Below are positions 50,901 to 58,309 of a DNA stretch of 64,000 bases, one piece after another. The notes under the pieces are model-generated. The model did not search any database. It saw only the letters and a program-made list of their open reading frames with translations, and was not told the DNA's origin. This DNA is from JAOBAU01 sp034667465 (GTDB lineage: Bacteria > Acidobacteriota > Thermoanaerobaculia > Gp7-AA8), in assembly GCA_034667465.1 (NCBI GenBank), contig JAXDJV010000023.1, positions 1-64,000 of the forward strand, given 5' to 3'. Position numbers and translations under genes: made by a program. Position 1 is the first letter of the stretch, and each line of letters begins with the position of its first letter.

Positions 50901-53314
50901 TGGCTCCCGACGAGGCGCTCGAGAATTCGCTGCTCGTGCGGCAGATCGCCGCCTTCAATCAGCTGCCGCTCGAAGAGCAGACCGGGACGAGTGAGAGCAG
51001 CCAGTTCGCCGGCAAGCTTTTCGGCGTTACCGACCTCGCTTCGTACGATCGCGTGCTGCGAGAAGAAGGGCGGCTGCAGCTCGACCGTCCCCGCCCGCGG
51101 CCACCGCTGTTCCGGCTGGTGCCGATGCCGGAGTACGCGGATGAAGACGGGCTGATTCCGATCGTCGGAGGTCGTTACCGGATCGAGCCGAACGCGGAGT
51201 TCAACGCACGGATCAGCTTCCGCCCGGCGGAGGGTCGCGATTCGTTTCCGAAGCTCCTTCTGTCGGAACAGGAGACGGGCACATACGTGCTGCAGGGCGG
51301 CTCGTTCCGGGTGATGGTGCCGCGCCGCGCGCCGCGGCCGTTCGAAGACCGGCATGTGCTGCTCGACATCGTCGACGGGGATCTTTCCGTCATTCAGGAT
51401 GACAACCCCACGTCTCCGCGCGGAGAGGTGTCGATCCGTCTCGATGGAAAGCGAGGCAGCGTCGACAAGGCATACGTCCGCTTCGACGTCAGCGCGGACG
51501 GGCGGCTCTACCTCGACAATCATCCGCGTGGATTTCATCTGCGCATCCGCCGCGGTCCGAACGAATATCGCGTCGTTCCCGGACAGCGCGCGCAACTCGT
51601 CGCCGGCGATCGCGTGTTTCTGCCGGTGCAGATCTCCGTCGATCCCAGCTTCACGGTCGGCGAGCTCGAGCCGGCGCCAATCGTCGGCCCTGCGTGGGTG
51701 ATGGGGAGGTGGGCGAGCGCGTATGACCGCAGCAGTCCGCTGCCCTGGACGCCGTATGTCGTCACGGCGCTGGAGCGCGAGTGGGAACGGCTTGGCCCGA
51801 CCGCGGCCGCGACGAAGTATCGCGTTCTGACGATCGACCCGCTGCTGCAGCAGAAGTCGCAGGACCTCGCCGCGCAAAAGGGACGCGAGTTGCACGCGCA
51901 GAGGATCGCGGCGCTCGGCGCGTTTCGCGCGAGGATGGGGCGGAAGATCTCGGCGCGTGAGCTGCGCGCGGCTGCAGCCGAGGCGCAGCCGCCGCGCGTG
52001 GCGATGTCGATGATTTCGATTCCCGACGGCCGCGTGCTGGCGATGGCCGGCTGGCCGCGGATGGCTGCCGGCCCGATCGGAGGTCCGTGCACCGCATTCG
52101 ATTCCTGGTGCCCGCCGTCCGCATGGATCGACCGTTCGGCGCCGTCGTTCGTTCGGTCGCGGTACGGCAGCGATCGCAATTTCGATCGCATCGAGATGGG
52201 CTCGAGCACGAAGCCGCTCCTTGCCGCGGCCGCACTCGTCGTCCATCCCGGCCTTCATCAGCAACTGCGCGTACGCGGACCGGCCGGCGAGGAGCGCGAT
52301 GTCTTCGGCATCGAGCTGCCGGGACGAACCGGGTGGCAGGTTCTGCACGACACGCCGCAGTGGGAAGGCTTCGATGAGTATCTCGCCCACTCCGACAACC
52401 GTTATCAGGTGCGCCTCGGTTTTCTCGCGCTCGCCGATCGCTATGGTGGCGACGTGCTTCCCGACGGCGGCGCGTCGCCGTCCGATCGCGAAGCGCTTGG
52501 CGTTGCGACGCCATGGGGACGCTATCCGCATTTCCCCAACGACATGAAGTTCTCGTCGCGCGCACGCGATCGGATGCAGCGCATCGACGATTCGCTGTTC
52601 GCACAGGCTATTCGCGACATGTATGCGGTGGGCGTACGACAGGGCGACTTCCGCGGGCGCCGCTATTCGTTCTGGAGCGGCGATGGCTCCGACGATCTGC
52701 CGCGCGAGATCCCGGTCGATCCGAATGCACCGAAGGGGCCGGAACCGATGTCGACCGCCTTCGATTCGATCTCGCCGGAGATCGCCAATCTCGCCTTCGA
52801 CTATCTCACCGCGCCGCGTCAGTACGTCAGCTTCCTCCTCGGCGGATATGAAAACCGCTGGTCGAACGTCGACTTCGCGGGAGCGTTTGCTTCCGCAGTG
52901 ACAGGTCACGTGGTGACGCCTCACGTGCTCGTGCAGCGCGAAGCGACGAAGCCGCTGCCGGGCCGGCGTGCTTCTCCCGTGATCGCCGCGGCACTGCGTC
53001 CCGGACTCCAGGGAGTCATCACCGGAGGGACGGCGACGTTTGCGCGTCAGTCTCTGCTGCCGCTCGCCATCACCTCGATTCCGGGCGTGAAGGCGTACGC
53101 GAAGACCGGCACGCTCGCGGTCGCGAACCAGTCTTCGACGACGTCGCGTCTCGTCATCGCCTTCATCCGATGGGAAGACGAAGCGCGCGGAATCGCACGC
53201 AAGGGCGTGGTCCTCTCATTCGTTGCGCAGAACGCGGAACAGGGTTACGCGACGCGCTGCCTCGCGGAGTTCATCAGAGACAACCAGACAAAGATCGCGG
53301 AGTATCTGCAATGA
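47948..53314 (+). CDS. SEDS (FtsW/RodA-like) polymerase fused to a class B penicillin-binding transpeptidase
   Basis: The 1788-residue protein has an N-terminal membrane helix, a beta-rich part (about 50-370) and a membrane region (about 380-930) whose second half reads like FtsW/RodA. There, NVPARLLVFKRAGG near 734 is followed by GLGYG, QFDSVFSFFVVSEHGVIGG (compare HTDFIFAVIGEELG) and MNVGAWPFAGRNLPLLSINS near 866. A beta-rich linker (about 980-1260) precedes a transpeptidase domain with SSTK at 1419-1422, SDN at 1482-1484 and KTG at 1719-1721, the three penicillin-binding motifs in order. It should make glycan strands and cross-link them in one chain. SDN-to-KTG spacing is wide. It overlaps the next gene by 4 nt. 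Confidence 0.88.
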   Translation: MWIAIGLLLPVSIFMVLGIRFRERRGRLPQWFSQAAAMLAALWCCVAMALLVGGSGRWPRTTQIAWSGISQRASAGGAPLAIGGSQQDAVTGWPNASFDPLLRITPAGPDRVSLTIARGGAFVIDRATRAILNGLEIPEDRSRVIDGYRFEMPVDWWLIPEFVRRLALVPYRLRVVDTATGAVVSDVRISRPGPLEKYRYTALESLTGRSRKTVVQNTVYENWSRPVLLVATRSGVRILDRTSTASHDCALPCGLTLKWRRLTLNTQIVAGDGGLGVRFERPWRRVSPLPEKVDGVRQLVVTREARPGDYAFLLPLGGGIEDPRMMLRLSEDDGVGRFANARATASAPVGGKRDSGVVTSETDVRAGDYSFHFATAIDIIHPTVVVIRLLLSFVVFAIVIFVVGRRIHERNRWLAYGVALVLFAILSFRVALAVRYAAAPEFIDQIAIKGVVLSLVALTAGPAMLLLEAQLRQDASIRIPNRREATTAMRLTLGCVAVVILATLSQLRVASSIWPELPAALLPSTGINVAILVLLAILGGHFLFAARRAYMTQRQIRRSFTYEHFAERSAQFWRSVGEPRSKSSWKWLVTFALVFAGSLSLLRFLPGTRLIQEVMAPLVITLLAAILWLGAARAASQRTSERRWSGARWRWMAVCAIVTVAVPVFLAPLLIGDPGSMLATLAVFVPVTIVLLVADRGGRPGIIVFICLFLALGGAFALYMNWEELYPTLDTLHAAGNVPARLLVFKRAGGVQEDILRTSQALEEAYQHTWENRAIAHEGRWLGLGYGHAPTRRSHVTQDTLQFDSVFSFFVVSEHGVIGGASLMLLYAMPLLFFLFSSIDVGLSRAIGLVISFAFFAEAWFHAAMNVGAWPFAGRNLPLLSINSGTDALKWFCFFLIAISAPFWRSEMAQEAGDVVVSSSRVNVLRIVAGTAAALLVLVIGVTGIRIVLDERLGEPLTWTPILKTVDDLSRNGKLTLDAQNKLVLAPDEALENSLLVRQIAAFNQLPLEEQTGTSESSQFAGKLFGVTDLASYDRVLREEGRLQLDRPRPRPPLFRLVPMPEYADEDGLIPIVGGRYRIEPNAEFNARISFRPAEGRDSFPKLLLSEQETGTYVLQGGSFRVMVPRRAPRPFEDRHVLLDIVDGDLSVIQDDNPTSPRGEVSIRLDGKRGSVDKAYVRFDVSADGRLYLDNHPRGFHLRIRRGPNEYRVVPGQRAQLVAGDRVFLPVQISVDPSFTVGELEPAPIVGPAWVMGRWASAYDRSSPLPWTPYVVTALEREWERLGPTAAATKYRVLTIDPLLQQKSQDLAAQKGRELHAQRIAALGAFRARMGRKISARELRAAAAEAQPPRVAMSMISIPDGRVLAMAGWPRMAAGPIGGPCTAFDSWCPPSAWIDRSAPSFVRSRYGSDRNFDRIEMGSSTKPLLAAAALVVHPGLHQQLRVRGPAGEERDVFGIELPGRTGWQVLHDTPQWEGFDEYLAHSDNRYQVRLGFLALADRYGGDVLPDGGASPSDREALGVATPWGRYPHFPNDMKFSSRARDRMQRIDDSLFAQAIRDMYAVGVRQGDFRGRRYSFWSGDGSDDLPREIPVDPNAPKGPEPMSTAFDSISPEIANLAFDYLTAPRQYVSFLLGGYENRWSNVDFAGAFASAVTGHVVTPHVLVQREATKPLPGRRASPVIAAALRPGLQGVITGGTATFARQSLLPLAITSIPGVKAYAKTGTLAVANQSSTTSRLVIAFIRWEDEARGIARKGVVLSFVAQNAEQGYATRCLAEFIRDNQTKIAEYLQ

Positions 53315-54336
53315 CCTTCGCGAGACGCCAGCGCGGGCGGACGTTCGGCGAAGTCATGTTCGTCTGCGTGATCCTCTCTGCCGTGATCGTAGGCGGCTAC
53401 GCGCTGCTGCGTCCGGGCGCCGCGAAGCCGGCGCCGCCGCCGGTGAAAGGTGTGTTCGCGGAAGCGCCGCCCGGCTACAAGGCGATGACAACGCCGGACG
53501 GACTCATTCCGCTCAAAGCCGTCATCGCGCCATCATCGGGTTCGATCGTCTATTCAAGTCCGAACGGCGGCGCCGCCACGACGAAACGGTTATCGATGTT
53601 CGAGTCGTACTTCCCGATCGAAGCCTCCGGCGACTACGTGCGCGTCGGCAACGATCCGATGAGCGCCGCTTCGCTCGGCTGGGTGCGGCGATCGGAAGTC
53701 ATTCTCTGGCCGACACGCGAAGCCATGCGTCCGAATACGTCGAATCCCGACCGGCGTCCGCTGCTGCTCTGGGACAAGCGCGATTCCGTCGGCGATCTTC
53801 GCTCCGTTCGCTATCGCGAAAATGCCGGCAGCGAGCCACCACAGCCGTACCCGGTGCTCGCGGTCGACCGCGGTGCGCTGCTGATCGCGCTGACCTGGCA
53901 GAGCGCCGACTACTCGCGCATTGGCGTGAACACGGCGTGGACGCCGCCGCTGACCATCCCGGATGACGCGCGTTTCTATTACCTGACGACGCGCGAAGAG
54001 TTGAAGCGTCACTTCGAGCAGTACAACCAGACGCTCCTCGAAATGCGGAGCGGTGTCTCTCCCGACGCGCCGATCCTGAAGCTGCTGAAGAACCATGTCG
54101 AAGTAACCGTGGGCGAGCACATCGACCACGACGACGATCCCGGCTTTCTCCGCCGCATCCTGCGCGAGTTGCGCAATCCGCTGCGGCTGACCGATCGGCA
54201 GGATGCCGACATCCGCCGCGATTCGGAAACGATGCGAAGAAAGCTGGCGAAGCTGCGTACCTTCTACGAGAACCCTGAGAACTGGAGCACGCGAGGAATC
54301 GGATGGCTGCCAGCGGACTACCTGCCGGGGAACTGA
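53311..54336 (+). CDS. Membrane-anchored partner protein with possible SH3-like domains
   Basis: The 341-residue protein has one N-terminal membrane helix (about 15-33), a Pro-rich linker and an exterior of small beta segments (GSIVYSSPNGGAATTKRLSM, YVRVGNDPMSAASLGWVRRS) that look SH3-like, a fold often used to bind wall peptides. The C-terminal third is helical and charged. It starts as ATGA on the SEDS-PBP stop and overlaps the ABC ATPase by 34 nt. Its role is unknown; an accessory to the synthase is likely. Confidence 0.6.
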   Translation: MTFARRQRGRTFGEVMFVCVILSAVIVGGYALLRPGAAKPAPPPVKGVFAEAPPGYKAMTTPDGLIPLKAVIAPSSGSIVYSSPNGGAATTKRLSMFESYFPIEASGDYVRVGNDPMSAASLGWVRRSEVILWPTREAMRPNTSNPDRRPLLLWDKRDSVGDLRSVRYRENAGSEPPQPYPVLAVDRGALLIALTWQSADYSRIGVNTAWTPPLTIPDDARFYYLTTREELKRHFEQYNQTLLEMRSGVSPDAPILKLLKNHVEVTVGEHIDHDDDPGFLRRILRELRNPLRLTDRQDADIRRDSETMRRKLAKLRTFYENPENWSTRGIGWLPADYLPGN

Positions 54337-55064
54337 AGAAGCTCTATCGGCTCGACGACGTGTCGGTTCGCTTTCGCGGCCGTCGCGACGTCGGAGCTGC
54401 GGAGACGCAGGCGCTCGATCGCGTGTCGCTCGAGGTCGATCACGGCGAACTGCTCGTCATCATGGGCGCCTCGGGTTCGGGGAAGTCGACGCTGCTTCAC
54501 ATCATGGCGGGGCTGGCGAAACCGGATGAAGGGAAGGTCCGATTCCGCGCGTCGCAGTCCGACGGGCCGGACGGCAGGACGATGAGCCTGCACACGATGT
54601 CGGAAGACGACTGCGCGCGGATGCGTCGTCGTTACTTGGGCTTCGTCTATCAATCGTTTCAGCTCGTCGAAACGTTGACGGCGTGGGAGAACATTGCGCT
54701 GCCACTGCTGTTCGGAGGAGTGGCGCGTGACGCGCGGCGGCCGCAGGCAGAAGCAATGCTGGACCGCGTTGGTCTCGCCGATCGTGCGGAGCGTTTTCCA
54801 TACGAGCTATCGGGCGGCGAACAGCAGCGCGTCGCCATCGCACGCGCGCTCGTCAATCGTCCCGCCGTACTTCTCGCGGACGAGCCGACCGGCAGTCTCG
54901 ACTCGGCGAGTGCCGCCCTCGTGCTCACTCTCATCAAAGAATTGCATCGCGATGAAAAGCTGACGACCGTCCTCGTGACGCATGACGGCGACGTCGCGAA
55001 ACGGATGGCGACACGCCGCATCATCGTGCGCGACGGCTCCATCGTGTCCGAGGGGACGCGATGA
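54303..55064 (+). CDS. ABC transporter ATP-binding protein (LolD/MacB type)
   Basis: The 253-residue ATPase has Walker A GASGSGKST, YQSFQL as the Q-loop, the signature LSGGEQQRV, Walker B LLADEPTG and the switch His in VTHD. The sequence is typical of MacB/LolD/FtsE-like ATPases that power FtsX-like permeases. The 34-nt overlap with the previous gene and ATGA with the next show tight coupling. Confidence 0.9.
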   Translation: MAASGLPAGELKKLYRLDDVSVRFRGRRDVGAAETQALDRVSLEVDHGELLVIMGASGSGKSTLLHIMAGLAKPDEGKVRFRASQSDGPDGRTMSLHTMSEDDCARMRRRYLGFVYQSFQLVETLTAWENIALPLLFGGVARDARRPQAEAMLDRVGLADRAERFPYELSGGEQQRVAIARALVNRPAVLLADEPTGSLDSASAALVLTLIKELHRDEKLTTVLVTHDGDVAKRMATRRIIVRDGSIVSEGTR

Positions 55065-56362
55065 AGATCAGGTTCCGCCTGCGAAAGCGCAGTGATGCGC
55101 CGCCGGTGCCCGATGCTCGGCTGCGACTGGCCGACGGCATTCGGATGGCGTGCGGTCAGATGCTCGAGTCGCGCGTCTTCTTTCTCGCGAACGTCGTCGC
55201 CATCTCCGTCGGCATCCTGCTCATCGTGGTGATGCTGTCGATCTCGATCGGTCTCGCGTCGTACATCGACCAGACGCTGCAGAAAGAAGCGGCGGCGGAG
55301 CTGATCGAAGTGACGTTCGATCCTCGGGCCGGGAACGCCGCGCCGCTGACCGCCGCTCGCGTCGCCGCCTTTTCGCAGATTGCCGGAGTGCGGGAGGTGA
55401 CGCCGGTCGTCACCGGCGTCTTCGGTGAGCTCGTACGAGGCGCACGTGAAGGAGTGCTCGTCTCCGTTGCGAGTACGACGGGAGCGCGCGACCCGGAGCT
55501 CGTTCGCTGCGACGTGCTGGCCGGCTCGCTCGCTGCGGTCGGCGGCGAGAGCGGCCTCGTGGTCCCGCTCAACGTCGCTTCCGACCTCGGATTTCATCCG
55601 CCATCGACCGCGCTCGGCGCGCCGCTCACGCTGCGCGTCACGCGCGGCGGAGAGCACGGCGAGGAACGTGTCGATCTCCGCGTCGCGATTGTGGCGGTGG
55701 TGCGCGATACGCGCTTTTCGCGCTGCTACCTGCCGCTGCGCACCATGCGCCGCCTGTCGCACTGGCAGGGCACTCCGTCTGTTGCAGTGTCGGCGCTGCG
55801 CGATCCCGCGACCGATTCCGCCGCGTTCGTCTACGACAGCGCGCTCGTGTACGCGAATACGGTCGATGACGTCGCGCGCATTCGAAAAGAGATCGAGCGC
55901 AGCTCGTATCACACCGCGTCGATTCTCGATGCGGTTCGCCGCTACCGGCAGATCAAACTGATCGCCACCGTCGTGCTCACGGCGCTCGGCGTCATCGCAC
56001 TCTTCACCGGCTCGATCAGCATCTTCAACTCGGCGTATGCGGCGGTGATGCGCCGCTTCCGTGAGCTCGCCATCTACAAGACGTATGGCGCGACGAGCGG
56101 AGCAATCGTCGGACTGGTGCTCGCCGAAGCGCTGATGACGGCGATGGTGGCCGCCGTGGCTGGCTTCGGCGCAGGCGCGCTCACGTGCATTCTTCTGCAG
56201 CGCGCGATCTCGTCGCAGGTGGAGGCGGTGTTGTTTCCTGTCGACTGGCGCTTGGCGGTGGCGGCGTTCGTGACCGCCTGTCTCGCCTGCGTGCTCGCCA
56301 GCATCGGTCCGGCACTGACCGCCGCGAGGATGAAACCGGTCGAAGCGATGAGGATCGGATGA
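55061..56362 (+). CDS. FtsX-like (MacB-type) ABC permease
   Basis: The 433-residue protein has one N-terminal helix (FLANVVAISVGILLIVVMLS), an extracytoplasmic domain of about 240 residues and three C-terminal helices with the FtsX pattern (FNSAYAAVMRRFRELAIYKTYGATSGAI). Such permeases do not move small solutes but drive mechanical work on lipoproteins or wall hydrolases. With the ATPase upstream it could act on the lipoprotein at 60875-62140 or on cell-wall enzymes; this is inference. Confidence 0.88.
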   Translation: MKIRFRLRKRSDAPPVPDARLRLADGIRMACGQMLESRVFFLANVVAISVGILLIVVMLSISIGLASYIDQTLQKEAAAELIEVTFDPRAGNAAPLTAARVAAFSQIAGVREVTPVVTGVFGELVRGAREGVLVSVASTTGARDPELVRCDVLAGSLAAVGGESGLVVPLNVASDLGFHPPSTALGAPLTLRVTRGGEHGEERVDLRVAIVAVVRDTRFSRCYLPLRTMRRLSHWQGTPSVAVSALRDPATDSAAFVYDSALVYANTVDDVARIRKEIERSSYHTASILDAVRRYRQIKLIATVVLTALGVIALFTGSISIFNSAYAAVMRRFRELAIYKTYGATSGAIVGLVLAEALMTAMVAAVAGFGAGALTCILLQRAISSQVEAVLFPVDWRLAVAAFVTACLACVLASIGPALTAARMKPVEAMRIG

Positions 56363-57456
56363 AGCCCGAACGCCGGCCGTGGATCGCTGTCTACCTCGTT
56401 GCGGGCGTCGTCGCTGCGTTTGTCGCCGCGATCTGGAATGCGCGCCTGACGCAGTTCTTCGCAACGACATCGGCGACCGGCGCGATCGTCTTCTTTCTGC
56501 TGCTGCCGTTCCTCGTCATCATCACGCGTCCGGCGTTCGTGCGGACCGGCGCGCGCGTGCACCGCGGGATCGGAGTGCTGGCTGCCTTTCGGAAGGGTGG
56601 CGCGATCGGTTTCTTCCTGCGAAGTCTCGCGGCCTGGATCGGCGCGATGCTGCTCGTTTCAGGGCTGCTGGTGGTGACGTGGAGTGCCGGCGGGATCGCA
56701 CTCGCAGCTGCGATCAGCAACTGGGTCTACGTCGCCTCCTCGATCGTGCTTCTCGCGCACGTGGTGCCAGACGCCGGATTCATTGCGGCGATGGCGCCGC
56801 CGATGACCGTCTATGTGACCGGCGCGCCCGGCTCGGGAAAGACGACGTTCATCGGTGTGGCCGGACTCGACACGCGCTCGCGCGAGCGCGGAAGCTGGAC
56901 GCTCACGCCGACCGAGGAGACGACGCTGCTCACGTCGTCATTGCACGGATCGTCGCAACACGTCGCCGCTTCGAGTGACGCGGTGAGTGGGGAGTACACG
57001 ATCGTCCCGCACCGCGCCTGGTCGCAGTTCATCGGGTCGCGTCCCGTGCCGCTCGCGCTGGTGGAAGTCGGGAACCGGCACGAAGGACGCCGCCGGCGCG
57101 ACACCGGACGTACCGGATTCATCATCACGCTGCGCGCGGGCGAAGCGACTTCTCGCGCGAGTCTCGACGCGATACGGCAGCAACTCTCGATGCTGCACAA
57201 ACTCGCCGGCGCGCCCGCGTCGCGCATCGCGCGCCCGGTAGCGCTCGTGCTCACCTGCGTCGACGACTGGACAACCGGCAGCGCGAAGACGCTCGTGAGC
57301 GACGAGCTCGCGCAGCTCTTCGACGAGCACTGCCGTCGATGGGAAGCATTTTCTGCGACCTCGCAGCTGCGCGAGGACGGCAAAGCGCCTGAGCAGGGAG
57401 AACTGGTGGCGGCCGGCCAGTTGTCGGTGCTCGCATGGCTGGTGACGAAGATCTGA
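56359..57456 (+). CDS. Membrane-anchored P-loop GTPase-like protein (double-GTPase, member 1)
   Basis: The 365-residue protein has four hydrophobic helices (residues about 10-145) and a C-terminal P-loop domain with GAPGSGKTTF near 154. The usual G3 DxxG is replaced (LALVEVGN) and the NKxD position reads LTCVDD, so it may bind nucleotide without normal hydrolysis. The partner gene is a soluble P-loop GTPase and the next one a GAP1-like protein, an arrangement I associate with the double-GTPase/GAP1 conflict-type systems. ATGA overlap with the permease gene. Confidence 0.6.
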   Translation: MKPERRPWIAVYLVAGVVAAFVAAIWNARLTQFFATTSATGAIVFFLLLPFLVIITRPAFVRTGARVHRGIGVLAAFRKGGAIGFFLRSLAAWIGAMLLVSGLLVVTWSAGGIALAAAISNWVYVASSIVLLAHVVPDAGFIAAMAPPMTVYVTGAPGSGKTTFIGVAGLDTRSRERGSWTLTPTEETTLLTSSLHGSSQHVAASSDAVSGEYTIVPHRAWSQFIGSRPVPLALVEVGNRHEGRRRRDTGRTGFIITLRAGEATSRASLDAIRQQLSMLHKLAGAPASRIARPVALVLTCVDDWTTGSAKTLVSDELAQLFDEHCRRWEAFSATSQLREDGKAPEQGELVAAGQLSVLAWLVTKI

Positions 57457-57469
57457 GGAGAGTGGAACG

Positions 57470-58309
57470 ATGATCGGAATGTGGGGCTCACGCCGCGCGG
57501 GGAAAACGACATTCGTGTCGGCGCTGTATCACGAGATACGCCGCCGGAAAGAGGAAGAGAGCGACATCTGGAAGATGGTCGGTCAGACCGACGCGGCAAA
57601 CGAGCTTCTCCTCCGCGACTGGGAGCGATTCCGGTCGAGCAACTTTCCTGAGACCACGCCATCAGACGTCGTCGCCCAGCCGCTGATCTACGAAGTGACG
57701 CGGCCGGTCGGCGACGAGCCAAAGACCACCACACCGGCGCGTTCGTGGTCGGGTTCTCTGCGCAAAATGTCGGAGTGGCTCATTCGCGCCGGCGCGGATC
57801 GCGAGACAATCACGCTGAATCTCTTCGATCCTTCCGGTGAGTTTTTCAGCCAGCCGAACCGCCTGATTCAGGACGATCCGGTTGCTACCCAGTGCAGGAA
57901 CATGTTGCGCAGCAGCGACGGTCTCCTCTGTTTCATCGATCCGACGCGCTCTGACGATAACGAGTATTTCCCGTTGATCTTTCGCAACTGTGTCCTCCTG
58001 TCGAAATTGCTCAACGAAGAAGCGGGAGGATCATTGCCGGTGCCCGTAGCGATCGTCGTGACGAAGGCCGATCAGTTTCCGGAGGCTTTCCGCGATCCGC
58101 GTGCGTTCCTCAGGAGTACGATGGGCCGGGCGGCATTCGGAGCTCTTATGGACTACTGCGAGCGGCGCGAGTTTTTCGCCGTTTCCTCCGTCGGTACCGG
58201 CAACGTGGAAGGAAAGGGAACGGATTTCAAGCCGCTCGACCAGCCGGAGCCTGAGGGCGTTTGGGCGCCGATCGCATGGCTGCTCGACGCGATGAACGGC
58301 CGGCTATGA
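57470..58309 (+). CDS. Soluble P-loop GTPase-like protein (double-GTPase, member 2)
   Basis: The 279-residue protein has G1 GSRRAGKTTF near the N-terminus, G3 DPSG (NLFDPSGEFF) and G4 TKAD (IVVTKADQF, a variant of NKxD), in the order of TRAFAC-class GTPases. No membrane segment. A GGAGAG site lies before ATG 57470. It overlaps the next gene by 4 nt. The motifs are more complete than in the membrane-bound neighbour, so this is the likely active enzyme of the pair. Confidence 0.65.
   Translation: MIGMWGSRRAGKTTFVSALYHEIRRRKEEESDIWKMVGQTDAANELLLRDWERFRSSNFPETTPSDVVAQPLIYEVTRPVGDEPKTTTPARSWSGSLRKMSEWLIRAGADRETITLNLFDPSGEFFSQPNRLIQDDPVATQCRNMLRSSDGLLCFIDPTRSDDNEYFPLIFRNCVLLSKLLNEEAGGSLPVPVAIVVTKADQFPEAFRDPRAFLRSTMGRAAFGALMDYCERREFFAVSSVGTGNVEGKGTDFKPLDQPEPEGVWAPIAWLLDAMNGRL

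Noticed and set aside
51350..51660. FHA domain in the linker of the SEDS-PBP protein
   Set aside because: The segment is beta-rich and has some FHA-like spacing, but the G-R-x-x-x and S-x-x-H motifs are not convincing.
50702..52924. 740-codon antisense frame opposite the SEDS-PBP gene
   Set aside because: The plus strand holds SxxK and SxN in frame here; the antisense product is Arg-rich without pattern.
54659..56470. 603-codon antisense frame opposite the ABC permease
   Set aside because: Arg/His/Asp-rich shadow; the plus strand is a coupled ABC pair.
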